In this document: positions 37,203 through 45,054 of the stretch, piece after piece
Position numbering within the stretch: position 1 is the stretch's first letter
Layout of the letters: each line of letters begins with the position of its first letter
NCBI GenBank assembly: GCA_028698335.1
Contig: JAQVDP010000016.1
Span: 50,154-114,153, forward strand
Length of the DNA: 64,000 nucleotides
Source of the DNA: Nevskiales bacterium
Lineage (GTDB): Bacteria > Pseudomonadota > Gammaproteobacteria > Nevskiales > Nevskiaceae
Direction of reading: 5' to 3'
The notes under the pieces: model-generated
Seen by the model: only the letters and a program-made list of their open reading frames with translations
What the model was told of the DNA's origin: nothing
Database searches by the model: none
Program-made: the position numbers and the translations under genes

Positions 37203-38222
37203 ATGAGCATGCGACGACTGCTGACGCTGCTGCTGGCCACCAGCAGCTTTGCCGTACACGCCGGGTATCCGGGCGTGGGACGTGATGCGACCCCTGCCGA
37301 GGTCAAGGCGTGGGATATCGACGTGCGTCCGGATTTCAAGGGACTCCCGCCGGGTTCCGGAAGTGTCGAGGACGGCGAGGAGCTGTGGATCGAGAAATGC
37401 TCGAGCTGCCACGGCGACTTCGGTGACGCCAATCACGTGTTTCCGCCGCTGATCGGCAACACCACCGCCGAGGACATCAAGACCGGCCACGTGGCCTCGC
37501 TCAAGGATCCCGGCCGCGTCAGGACCACGATCGCGAAGGTCGATACGGTGTCCACGTTGTGGGACTTCATCAACCGCGCGATGCCGTGGAACGCCCCGAA
37601 GTCGCTGTCGACCGATGAGGTTTATGCGATCCTCGCGTATCTGCTCAATCTGGCCGAGATCGTGCCGATGGACTACGTGCTGTCGAACGAGAACATCGCC
37701 GAAGTACAGGAACGGATGCCGAACCGCTACGGCATGACCCGCGACCACGGCATGTGGGAGATCGACGGCAAGCCCGACACCCACAACAAGGCCTGCATGA
37801 AGCGCTGCAAGCCCGAAGCGGTGATCACCTCGTCGCTGCCGGACTACGCGCGCGGTGCCAACGGTGACCTGTCCAAGCAGAACCGCGAGTACGGCCCGTT
37901 CCGTGGTGTGCCGACTCCGGGCGAGGGCGGGGATGAGGCCGCCGCCGGTGCCCCCGCAGCCGACGGACCGCCGAACGATGTCCTCAGCGCCAACGGCTGC
38001 ACCAGCTGTCACGGCCTGGATCACAAGGTGATCGGACCGGGCTTCGCCGAAGTCGCGGCCAAGTACGCCGAACGCGAGGATGTGAAGACCTATCTGAGTG
38101 GCAAGATCCGCAGCGGTGGATCGGGCACCTGGGGGCCGATTCCGATGCCGCCCCAGCCGCAGCTTTCGGACGCAGACCTGAAGTCGGTGGTCGACTGGCT
38201 CAGTTCCGGAGCGCACCACTGA
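37203..38222 (+). CDS. soxD: Sulfane dehydrogenase cytochrome subunit SoxD
   Basis: Dihaem cytochrome c partner of SoxC, 339 residues. The signal peptide ends about residue 20 (VHA). Haem sites are CSSCH (66-70) and CTSCH (266-270). In between are the WNAPKSL Met region and a CMKRC cysteine pair (198-202). The second haem domain follows a linker rich in Ala, Gly and Pro and ends PMPPQP...VVDWL. It accepts electrons from SoxC. It starts 12 bases after soxC. Confidence 0.93.
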   Translation: MSMRRLLTLLLATSSFAVHAGYPGVGRDATPAEVKAWDIDVRPDFKGLPPGSGSVEDGEELWIEKCSSCHGDFGDANHVFPPLIGNTTAEDIKTGHVASLKDPGRVRTTIAKVDTVSTLWDFINRAMPWNAPKSLSTDEVYAILAYLLNLAEIVPMDYVLSNENIAEVQERMPNRYGMTRDHGMWEIDGKPDTHNKACMKRCKPEAVITSSLPDYARGANGDLSKQNREYGPFRGVPTPGEGGDEAAAGAPAADGPPNDVLSANGCTSCHGLDHKVIGPGFAEVAAKYAEREDVKTYLSGKIRSGGSGTWGPIPMPPQPQLSDADLKSVVDWLSSGAHH

Positions 38223-38286
38223 GGTTGCCGAACCCGCATCTGCATTCCATTTGTTATCAACGATACAGACTACTGAGACTACAAAG

Positions 38287-38625
38287 ATGACGTCCAAGCA
38301 TTCCAAGATCCGGATCCGCTCGCTGGCCCTGGCGGCAGGACTGATGACGGCATTCGGCGCACAAGCTGGCGCCCCGACCGACATTCTCGGCAAGTACGCC
38401 TGCTCCGGTTGCCACGCGGTCGACACCAAAATCGTCGGTCCGGCGTTCGCCGAAGTCGCCGCCAAGTACAAGGACAAGGAAGACCTCAAGGGCTACCTGA
38501 CCCAGAGCATCCGCAGTGGTGGGATGGGCAAGTGGGGGCAGATTCCCATGCCGCCTCAGCCCGCCATCACCGATGAGGAGCTGCAGCAGGTGGTCGACTG
38601 GCTGGCCGCCGGCGCCACGCCCTGA
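38287..38625 (+). CDS. Monohaem cytochrome c, paralogue of the SoxD C-terminal domain
   Basis: A 112-residue periplasmic class I cytochrome c. The signal peptide ends about residue 28 (AQAGA). The haem site is CSGCH (39-43) and the likely axial Met is in QIPMPPQP. Aligned without gaps from the haem Cys to the C terminus, it matches the SoxD second haem domain at 44 of 74 positions by hand count, so it probably arose by tandem duplication. It may be the electron acceptor for SoxCD or SoxAX. It lies between soxD and soxY in the same direction. Confidence 0.88.
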   Translation: MTSKHSKIRIRSLALAAGLMTAFGAQAGAPTDILGKYACSGCHAVDTKIVGPAFAEVAAKYKDKEDLKGYLTQSIRSGGMGKWGQIPMPPQPAITDEELQQVVDWLAAGATP

Positions 38626-38681
38626 AGCCGCTGCACCGCGCACGCGGCACAAGCCCACCGATTGAAGACGACGGAGTCATC

Positions 38682-39143
38682 ATGAACCATCACCGCAGAA
38701 CCTTCCTCAAACTCGGCGGCGCAGCCTTCGGCGCTGTCGCCACGGCGGCGTTGTGGCCGCTGCGCGCGATCGCCGCGGCGGTCCGCCCGAACGCGGCGTT
38801 CGAGGCGACCGCGCTGGACGGCGCCTACAAGCAGCTGGGCGGCACGCCGGCCGAGAGCGCCGACATCGATCTGAGCACGCCGGACATTGCCGAGAACGGC
38901 GCGGTCGTGCCGGTCAGTGTCACCAGCAAGCTGCCGGGGACCGAGGCGATCTACATCCTGATCGAGAAGAACCCGAATCCGCTGGCGGCGGGGTTCATGA
39001 TTCCGGAAGGCACCGAGCCGTTCGTGAGCGTGCGCGTCAAGGTGGCCCAGACCTGCAATGTGATCGCCGTGGTCAAGGCCGGCGGCAAGCTCTACAGCGC
39101 CGCCAAGGAAACCAAGGTCACTCTCGGGGGCTGTGGCGGCTGA
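38682..39143 (+). CDS. soxY: Thiosulfate-oxidation carrier protein SoxY
   Basis: Carries sulfur intermediates on the Cys of its C-terminal swinging arm. The 153-residue product has a Tat signal (HHRRTFLKLGG), a SoxY Ig-like domain (VPVSVTSKLPG, IYILIEKNPNPLAAGF) and ends exactly with the GGCGG arm, the diagnostic feature. It is followed by its partner soxZ. Confidence 0.97.
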   Translation: MNHHRRTFLKLGGAAFGAVATAALWPLRAIAAAVRPNAAFEATALDGAYKQLGGTPAESADIDLSTPDIAENGAVVPVSVTSKLPGTEAIYILIEKNPNPLAAGFMIPEGTEPFVSVRVKVAQTCNVIAVVKAGGKLYSAAKETKVTLGGCGG

Positions 39144-39189
39144 CGTCGTCATTCCCCTCCGAGCACGAACTGAATAGAGGAAGCTGAAC

Positions 39190-39498
39190 ATGGCAAGCCG
39201 TATGAGAATCCGCGCCAAGGCCGCGGATGGTGTTACCGAAGTCAAGGCGCTTATGTCGCATCCGATGGAGACCGGCCAGCGCAAGGATGCCGAAGGCAAC
39301 CCGATTCCGGCCCACTACATCACCGAAGTGACCGCGTTGCACAACGACAAGGTCGTGCTGCAGGCCTACTGGGGCGCCGCGGTGTCGCAGAACCCGTTCC
39401 TGCATTTCCGCTTCAAGGGCGGCGCCGAAGGCGATACCGTCACGATCAAGTGGGTCGACAACAAGGGCGAGTCGCAGTCGGACGATACGAAGATCTGA
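39190..39498 (+). CDS. soxZ: Thiosulfate-oxidation scaffold protein SoxZ
   Basis: Partner of SoxY that positions the carrier for its enzymes, 102 residues. Typical motifs are MRIRAKAADGVTEVKALMSHPMETG and FLHFRFKGGAEGDTVTIKWVDN. It has no signal peptide, as usual, and is presumably exported with SoxY through the Tat system. GAGGAAGC precedes the ATG. Confidence 0.97.
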   Translation: MASRMRIRAKAADGVTEVKALMSHPMETGQRKDAEGNPIPAHYITEVTALHNDKVVLQAYWGAAVSQNPFLHFRFKGGAEGDTVTIKWVDNKGESQSDDTKI

Positions 39499-39547
39499 CC
39501 GGAGGGCCGCGTCAGCGGTCCGTGCGCAAGCCCGAGGGGATGAGGCG

Positions 39548-40372
39548 ATGAAGAAGATGAGCGGCATGCGGTGGCCGGCGCTGCTGGCCCTGACGATCAT
39601 GGGCTGCGCAAGCGGTGTGGTCGTGGCTCAGCAGAGCGACGATGACATCTTCGCCGAGTACCGTGAGATGTTCGGCGACGACAATCCGGCCGAACTGATC
39701 GAGTGGCAGGGCGAGGATCTGTGGAAGGAGGCGCGGGGGCCGAAGCAGGCCTCGCTCGAGCAATGCGATCTTGGCCTCGGACCGGGTGTGGTCGACGGCG
39801 CCTACGCGCAGCTCCCGCGCTTCTTCGCCGATGCCGGCCGGGTCATGGATCTGGAGAGCCGGCTGGTCTACTGCATGGTCGAGTTGCAGGGCTTCGACAA
39901 GGCGGAGGCCGCGGCCAAGCCGTACTCCGGCCGTGGCGAAGAGCCGAGTGCGCTCGAGGCGCTGTCGGCGTTCATCGCCGGCCGTTCCAAGGGGACGCCG
40001 GTTGCGGTTCCGCAGGATCATCCGGCGGAGCGCGCCGCGTTCGAGCTGGGCAAGCAGTTCTTCTACCTTCGCGCGGGTCCGCACGATTTCTCCTGCGCCA
40101 CCTGTCACTCGCAGAGCGGGAAACGGATCCGGTTGCAGGCGCTACCCAACCTGACCGCCTCCGAAGACGCCCGCAAGGCATTCTCGACCTGGCCGGGCTA
40201 CCGCATCTCCCAGGGCACGGTGCGGACCATGGAGTGGCGCATGGGGGATTGCGCGCGCCAGCAGCGGTTGCCCGAGATGAAGTTCGGATCCGACGTCGCG
40301 ATCGGGTTGATTACCTATCTCGGAGTGATGGCGGAAGGTGAACCGATGGACGCCCCCGGGTTGAAACGATAG
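39548..40372 (+). CDS. soxA: L-cysteine S-thiosulfotransferase subunit SoxA (monohaem)
   Basis: Haem subunit of SoxAX, which couples thiosulfate to the SoxY Cys. The 274-residue product has one haem site CATCH (183-187) and the active persulfide-forming Cys235 in RMGDCARQQRLPEM. The N-terminal domain has lost its haem and keeps Cys73 and Cys109, likely a disulfide. The signal region reads LTIMGCASG, which resembles a lipobox (Cys20), though cleavage at VVVA further on is also possible. Confidence 0.95.
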   Translation: MKKMSGMRWPALLALTIMGCASGVVVAQQSDDDIFAEYREMFGDDNPAELIEWQGEDLWKEARGPKQASLEQCDLGLGPGVVDGAYAQLPRFFADAGRVMDLESRLVYCMVELQGFDKAEAAAKPYSGRGEEPSALEALSAFIAGRSKGTPVAVPQDHPAERAAFELGKQFFYLRAGPHDFSCATCHSQSGKRIRLQALPNLTASEDARKAFSTWPGYRISQGTVRTMEWRMGDCARQQRLPEMKFGSDVAIGLITYLGVMAEGEPMDAPGLKR

Positions 40373-40384
40373 ATGGAGACCACG

Positions 40385-41017
40385 ATGCGTACGTTCGGGT
40401 GGGTCAAGTGCGTCGGCGCGGCAGTGCTGTCGACGGCGCTGGTGTCGTGTGCGAGCACGGCTGCGGACGCTCAGGCGCAGGCGCCGAGCTTCGACGATGC
40501 CGTCAAATCGTCGTTCAAGGAACGCGGCCAGGCGGGCATGGACCGTCTGAATCGCAACGCGATGCAACTGGCCTGCAGCGTGCCGGCCGACCAGTCGCCG
40601 ACCGGCGACGCGGCCAAGGCGATCCAGGAGCAGGCGCAGGCGCGTGTCGTGTTCCCGGCCGACGGGGAATACTTCGGCGACTGGAAGGCGGGCGAGAAGA
40701 TCGCCCAGACCGGCAAGGGCATGCAGTACTCGGACGATCCCGCCGAACCCAACGGTGGCAACTGCTACGCCTGCCATCAGATGGCGCCGGACGAGATCGC
40801 ATACGGCACATTGGGTCCGTCGTTGAAGGGTTACGGCAAGCTCCGCGGAACCAGCGATCCGATGCTGCAGTACACCTGGACCCGGCTCTGGAATTCGCAC
40901 GTCTACAACGTGTGCTCGCACATGCCGCGCTTCGGCGACGCCGGCATCCTGACCGAGCAGCAGCTCAAGGACGTCATGGCCTACCTGTTCGATCCGAAAT
41001 CGCCGGTCAACCAGTAA
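40385..41017 (+). CDS. soxX: SoxX cytochrome c subunit
   Basis: Monohaem partner of SoxA, 210 residues from ATG 40385, which has GGAG 7 bases upstream; the in-frame ATG at 40373 has none. The haem site is CYACH (127-131), with axial Met in VCSHMPRFG. The signal region ends STALVSCAST, a good lipobox (Cys22), which suggests membrane anchoring. A long N-terminal extension before the haem domain (about 30-90) contains a Cys in QLACSV. Confidence 0.94.
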   Translation: MRTFGWVKCVGAAVLSTALVSCASTAADAQAQAPSFDDAVKSSFKERGQAGMDRLNRNAMQLACSVPADQSPTGDAAKAIQEQAQARVVFPADGEYFGDWKAGEKIAQTGKGMQYSDDPAEPNGGNCYACHQMAPDEIAYGTLGPSLKGYGKLRGTSDPMLQYTWTRLWNSHVYNVCSHMPRFGDAGILTEQQLKDVMAYLFDPKSPVNQ

Positions 41018-41031
41018 ACGGGGTTTCGCGC

Positions 41032-42741
41032 ATGAACCGTCGTGAATTTCTGCAGGTCCTGGCCGCCGCTGCGGGCGCCGGGCTGCCCTTGATGTCGAGG
41101 CAGGCGCTGGCCGACCAGAGTTGGGACGGCCTGTACGATGTGCCCCGTTTCGGCAACGTTCACCTGTTGCACATGACTGACTCGCATGCGCAGCTGATGC
41201 CGATCTATTTCCGCGAGCCGTCCGTGAACATCGGTGTCGGCGAGGCGCTGAACCGCCCGCCGCATCTGGTCGGTCCGCATCTGCTCAAGCATTTCGGTCT
41301 CAAGCCGGGGACACCTGAGGCCCACGCCTTCTCGTGCATCGACTTCGAGTCCGCTGCGCGCCGCTACGGCAAGGTCGGCGGGTTCGCGCATCTGGCGACC
41401 CTGGTCAAGCGCATGAAGGCGTCGCGCCCGGGCGCCCTGCTGCTCGACGGCGGCGATACCTGGCAGGGGTCCGGCACTGCGCTGTGGACCAAGGGGCAGG
41501 ACATGGTCGACGCGATCCTGCAACTGGGCGTCGACGTCATGACCGCGCATTGGGAGTTCACGCTCGGCGAGGCGCGCGTCGAGGAGATCGTCAACAACGA
41601 TCTCAAGGGCAAGATCGATTTCGTCGCGCAGAACGTTGCCACTGCGGATTTTGGCGATCCGGTGTTCGAGCCGTTCACGCTGCGCCAGATCAACGGCGTC
41701 CCGGTGGCCATCATCGGACAGGCGTTTCCGTACACCCCGATCGCCAACCCCGGCTACATGGTGCCGAACTGGACGTTCGGGATTCAGGAAGACCAGTTGC
41801 AGGACGTGATCGGACAGGCGCGCAGCAAGGGTGCGCAGGTCGTCGTGCTACTGTCCCATAACGGTATGGACGTCGACCTCAAGCTGGCGTCGCGCGTGAC
41901 CGGACTCGATGCGATTCTCGGTGGACACACGCACGACGGCATGCCACAGCCGATGCTGGTCGAGAATCCCGGCGGCAAGACGCTGGTGACCAACGCCGGC
42001 AGCAACGGCAAGTTCCTCGGGGTGCTCGACTTCGACGTCAAGAACGGCCGCGTCGCCGAATGGCGCTACCGGCTGCTTCCGGTGTTCGCAGACGCCCTTC
42101 CGGTCGATCCCGAGATGCAGGCGCTGATCGACCGCGTGCGCAAGCCCTACGCCGACAAGCTCGGCGAAGTCCTGGCGACCACGGAGGACCTGCTCTACCG
42201 CCGCGGCAACTTCAACGGCAGTTTCGACCAGCTGATCGTCGACGCGATGCTCGAGGTCAAACAGGCACAGGTGGCGTTCTCGCCGGGCTTCCGCTGGGGG
42301 ACCACGCTGCTCCCGGGCAGTCCCATCACGATGGAACACGTGCTCGATCAGACCGCGATCACCTATCCGGCCACGACGCTGACCGATATGCCGGGTTCGA
42401 TGATCAAGGCGGTCCTCGAGGATGTTGCGGACAATCTGTTCAATCCCGATCCGTACTACCAGCAGGGCGGGGACATGGTCCGGGTCGGAGGGATGACCTA
42501 CGCGATCGATCCCAGTGCGGAGATGGGCAAACGCATCCAGGACATGCGGATCGGCGGCAAGCCGATCGATGCGGACAAGACCTACAAGGTTGCCGGCTGG
42601 GCGTCGGTCCAGGCCAACGCCGAGGGGGAGCCGATCTGGGACGTCGTCTCCGCCTGGTTGCGTGATCGCAAGACGGTTTCGGTCGGAGCGCTCAACCAGC
42701 CGCGCCTGATCGGCGTCAGCGGCAACCGGGGCCTGCTATGA
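41032..42741 (+). CDS. soxB: Thiosulfohydrolase SoxB
   Basis: Dimanganese enzyme that hydrolyses sulfonate from SoxY-bound intermediates, releasing sulfate. The 569-residue product has a Tat signal (NRREFLQVLAAAAG), metal motifs MTDSHAQ, LDGGDTWQG, AHWEFTLGE, LLSHNGMD and GGHTHDGM, and the C-terminal 5'-nucleotidase-like domain (NFNGSFDQLIVDAM). ATG 41032 was chosen because it starts the Tat signal; upstream in-frame sequence is soxX in another frame. It ends the sox operon. Confidence 0.96.
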   Translation: MNRREFLQVLAAAAGAGLPLMSRQALADQSWDGLYDVPRFGNVHLLHMTDSHAQLMPIYFREPSVNIGVGEALNRPPHLVGPHLLKHFGLKPGTPEAHAFSCIDFESAARRYGKVGGFAHLATLVKRMKASRPGALLLDGGDTWQGSGTALWTKGQDMVDAILQLGVDVMTAHWEFTLGEARVEEIVNNDLKGKIDFVAQNVATADFGDPVFEPFTLRQINGVPVAIIGQAFPYTPIANPGYMVPNWTFGIQEDQLQDVIGQARSKGAQVVVLLSHNGMDVDLKLASRVTGLDAILGGHTHDGMPQPMLVENPGGKTLVTNAGSNGKFLGVLDFDVKNGRVAEWRYRLLPVFADALPVDPEMQALIDRVRKPYADKLGEVLATTEDLLYRRGNFNGSFDQLIVDAMLEVKQAQVAFSPGFRWGTTLLPGSPITMEHVLDQTAITYPATTLTDMPGSMIKAVLEDVADNLFNPDPYYQQGGDMVRVGGMTYAIDPSAEMGKRIQDMRIGGKPIDADKTYKVAGWASVQANAEGEPIWDVVSAWLRDRKTVSVGALNQPRLIGVSGNRGLL

Positions 42742-42748
42742 CCGAGGC

Positions 42749-42772
42749 GGTCGCGACAGTCCATGTCGCGCC
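42749..42772. terminator. Stem-loop between soxB and the repressor gene
   Basis: CGCGACA (42752-42758) and TGTCGCG (42764-42770) pair around GTCCA, flanked by GG and CC. The genes on both sides converge here. No T tract follows, so factor-independent termination is unproven. Confidence 0.45.
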
Positions 42773-42797
42773 GCATCGGTTCACGGCGCTCGGAGCT

Positions 42798-43151
42798 TCA
42801 GGCGTACTTCGCCAGCAGCCGGGTTTTCTCGGCGATGCGCTCGCGCGCTTCCTCGTCGGCCGGCGAGCCCTGCAGCTCCATCTCCAGGCTGCAGGCCATC
42901 ATTTCGTAGAACGCACGGTCGAGGGCCTTGCGCGCGGCTGCCAGCTGCTGCGCGATCGCGTCGCAGGGCTCGTCCTTCTCGATCATCGAGAGAACGCCGC
43001 GGATCTGACCTTCGACGCGGCGCAGCCGATAGGTGACGTCCTGCTGATGGCCATTGGCCGGCAGACTGCCAGCCCTGTTTCCATTGATCGCCGCGCGGGC
43101 CGGCTTGGCGGCCTTGGCGCGAGACGTCGTTTTGCTGTCCTTCTGCCCCAT
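42798..43151 (-). CDS. CsoR/DUF156-family repressor with unusual cysteine pattern
   Basis: A 117-residue all-helical repressor of the CsoR/RcnR/CstR family. After a basic N-terminal extension (about 1-38), the core shows TYRLRRVEGQIRGVLSMIE, EPCDAIAQQL and ALDRAFYEMMACSLE. Cys63 sits at the first CsoR ligand position. At the next two positions copper CsoR has His and Cys; this protein has Ser88 and Glu92, and a displaced Cys87 instead. That argues against copper and for thiol chemistry, as in persulfide-sensing CstR. It is divergent from a YeeE pair, with operator site 3 between them. Confidence 0.85.
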   Translation of the reverse strand: MGQKDSKTTSRAKAAKPARAAINGNRAGSLPANGHQQDVTYRLRRVEGQIRGVLSMIEKDEPCDAIAQQLAAARKALDRAFYEMMACSLEMELQGSPADEEARERIAEKTRLLAKYA

Positions 43152-43216
43152 GTGGATTCCCGATAGTCAGTACACAGGCCTTCGCAGGCATTTGCGCTTC
43201 CGGACCGTGCGGGGCG

Positions 43217-43232
43217 ATACCCCTGCGCGTAT
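43217..43232. promoter_or_regulatory. Putative CsoR-family operator, site 3
   Basis: The site reads ATACCCCTGCGCGTAT; on the other strand ATACGCGCAGGGGTAT, matching sites 1 and 2. Flanking G and C extend the palindrome to GATAC...GTATC. A possible rightward promoter, TTGCGC (43192-43197), 17 bases, CGATAC (43215-43220), would be overlapped at its -10. It lies 65 bases from the repressor start and 99 from the YeeE start. Confidence 0.65.
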
Positions 43233-43331
43233 CCTTGCACGTATGAACGATAGTAACGGCAGCGGCGCTGACTTGAACAGGGTTGGGGTCGTCTGCTGCC
43301 TCGACTCCGGTGGGGCGAATGCCCCGGGGGC

Positions 43332-43793
43332 ATGGCGATGAGCGTCGTGATCAACCCCTCCGACTGGCTGTATGCGCTGGGCGGCGGACTGATGATCGGT
43401 CTGGCGGCCGCGGTGCTGCTCGGCCTGTCCGGGCGGATCGCCGGGATCAGCAGCATCATGGCGGGGATGCTCGCCAACCTGTTTCCGGAGCGCCGCTTGC
43501 CGGAGGTGTCGTGGCGGGCGATGTTCCTGCTGGGACTGATCCTCGGCGGACTCTTGTTCGCGACGCTGTTTCCGCAACTGGTCCAGCAGCGGCTCCAGGT
43601 CGGCTGGGGGGGGATGATCGCGGCCGGCCTGATCGTCGGCTACGGAACCCGGATGGGCAGCGGCTGCACGTCGGGGCATGGTGTCTGCGGCATCGCCCGG
43701 ACCTCGCGCCGCTCCATCGTCGCGACCGCCACGTTCATGGCCGCCGGCATGCTGACCGTCTTTGTCATCCGCCACGTTCTGCATCTGTCATGA
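43332..43793 (+). CDS. YeeE/YedE-type transporter, first half (pair 2)
   Basis: A 153-residue membrane protein of the YeeE/YedE family with about four helices. The signature GYGTRMGSGCTSGHGVCGIART carries two conserved Cys, characteristic of this sulfur-transport family. The second half follows with a four-base overlap (ATGA). The gene is divergent from the CsoR-family repressor and immediately downstream of operator site 3, so it is the best candidate target. The start may be ATG 43332 or 43338. Confidence 0.88.
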   Translation: MAMSVVINPSDWLYALGGGLMIGLAAAVLLGLSGRIAGISSIMAGMLANLFPERRLPEVSWRAMFLLGLILGGLLFATLFPQLVQQRLQVGWGGMIAAGLIVGYGTRMGSGCTSGHGVCGIARTSRRSIVATATFMAAGMLTVFVIRHVLHLS

Positions 43794-44260
43794 AAGCGCT
43801 CATTGCACTGGGGAGCGGTCTGCTGTTCGGTGTCGGGCTGAGCCTCGGCGGCATGACCGATCCTGCCAAGGTCATCGCGTTTCTGGACCTCGGCGGCCAG
43901 TGGGATCCGACCCTCGCATTCGTGATGGGCGGGGCGCTGCTGCTGACCACGCCAACGTTCCGATGGCTGCTGCGGCTCAAGCGACCGATGTTCGAACAGA
44001 GCTTCTACATTCCGACGAAGAATGACGTCGATTCCGACCTGGTCATCGGGTCGGCGCTGTTCGGTATCGGCTGGGGCATCGCGGGGCTGTGCCCGGGGCC
44101 GGCCGTCGTGGCGATGTACACCGGCGCGCCCAAGGTTCTGGCGTTCGTCGCGGCGATGGTGGCGGGGATGTGGTTGCGCGATCAGGTCGCGCTGCGGCGG
44201 CATCGTCGCCAGCTTGCCGCCGCACCGCAGTCCTCGCCCGCGGACCTGTCGCGTTCCTGA
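43790..44260 (+). CDS. YeeE/YedE-type transporter, second half (pair 2, DUF6691-like)
   Basis: A 156-residue membrane protein that completes the second split transporter. It shows GVGLSLGGMTDPAKVIAFLDLGGQWDP and GIAGLCPGPAVVAM, the latter with the conserved Cys of this half. The C terminus is polar and basic (LRRHRRQLAAAP). This type of pair is found beside persulfide dioxygenases and CsoR-like regulators. The substrate is likely thiosulfate, sulfide or another sulfur species, not resolved by sequence. Confidence 0.87.
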   Translation: MKALIALGSGLLFGVGLSLGGMTDPAKVIAFLDLGGQWDPTLAFVMGGALLLTTPTFRWLLRLKRPMFEQSFYIPTKNDVDSDLVIGSALFGIGWGIAGLCPGPAVVAMYTGAPKVLAFVAAMVAGMWLRDQVALRRHRRQLAAAPQSSPADLSRS

Positions 44261-44358
44261 ATGTCGCCCGCCGGCGCGCGGATCGGAGCCGGCATGCGCC
44301 GGGCTGCCGTGCAGCGACGCCCGACGGGCGGGCGCTTGATCCGTTGAGGAAGGCTTCG

Positions 44359-45054
44359 ATGATATTCCGCCAGCTGTTCGATGCGGCCTCCAGCACATAC
44401 ACCTACATCCTCGCGTCCGGACGGGGTCGTGAGGCGCTGATCATCGATCCGGTCAAGGAGCAGCTCGAGCAGTACCTGACGGTGATTCGTGACCTCGATC
44501 TGAAGCTGGTCACCGCAATCGACACGCATACCCATGCCGATCACATCACCGCACTGGGCGATCTGCGGGATCGCACCGGCTGTGTGACCCGCATGGGCGA
44601 GTTCACCAGGGCGCAGTGCGTGTCCGTCCGTGTGCGCGACGACGAGGTCATCGATGTCGACGGCATTCGCCTGCGGGCGGTCTATACGCCCGGGCATACC
44701 GATGATTCGTTCAGCTTCGTCCTCGCTCCGGAACGCGCGCGGGCGGTATTCACCGGCGATGTGCTGCTGATCCGGGGCAGCGGGCGGACCGATTTCCAGG
44801 GTGGGGACCCGGGCAAGTCATGGGACTCCATCGTGCACCGACTGTTCGTGCTCGACGACGACACCCGGGTCTATCCCGGCCATGACTACAAGGGCTGGAT
44901 CGTGTCCAGCATCGGCGAGGAGAAGCGAGCCAATCCGCGGCTTGCCGGCAGGAGTCGGGCTGAATACATCGCGATCATGCAGAACCTCAATCTGCCGAAT
45001 CCGCGGCTGATGGACGTCGCGGTTCCGGCCAATCTGGCCTGCGGGCAGCCATGA
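44359..45054 (+). CDS. ETHE1-like persulfide dioxygenase
   Basis: MBL-fold, mononuclear iron enzyme that oxidises glutathione persulfide to sulfite. The 231-residue product has DTHTHADH (about 56-62), iron ligands His57, His113 and Asp134, and the GRTDFQGGDP and YPGHDYKGW segments typical of ETHE1/SDO proteins. There is no fused rhodanese domain and no signal peptide, so it works in the cytosol. The ATG is preceded by GAGGAAG. Its place after the YeeE pair suggests removal of persulfide formed from imported sulfur. Confidence 0.88.
   Translation: MIFRQLFDAASSTYTYILASGRGREALIIDPVKEQLEQYLTVIRDLDLKLVTAIDTHTHADHITALGDLRDRTGCVTRMGEFTRAQCVSVRVRDDEVIDVDGIRLRAVYTPGHTDDSFSFVLAPERARAVFTGDVLLIRGSGRTDFQGGDPGKSWDSIVHRLFVLDDDTRVYPGHDYKGWIVSSIGEEKRANPRLAGRSRAEYIAIMQNLNLPNPRLMDVAVPANLACGQP

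Noticed and set aside
35790..38489. A 899-codon open frame on the minus strand across soxC and soxD
   Set aside because: It is antisense to well-supported sox genes, has no recognisable domains and has an Arg/His/Gly-rich make-up typical of the shadow of a GC-rich coding strand.
40373..40384. ATG 40373 as the soxX start
   Set aside because: It lacks a ribosome-binding site, whereas ATG 40385 has GGAG at good spacing and begins the signal peptide.
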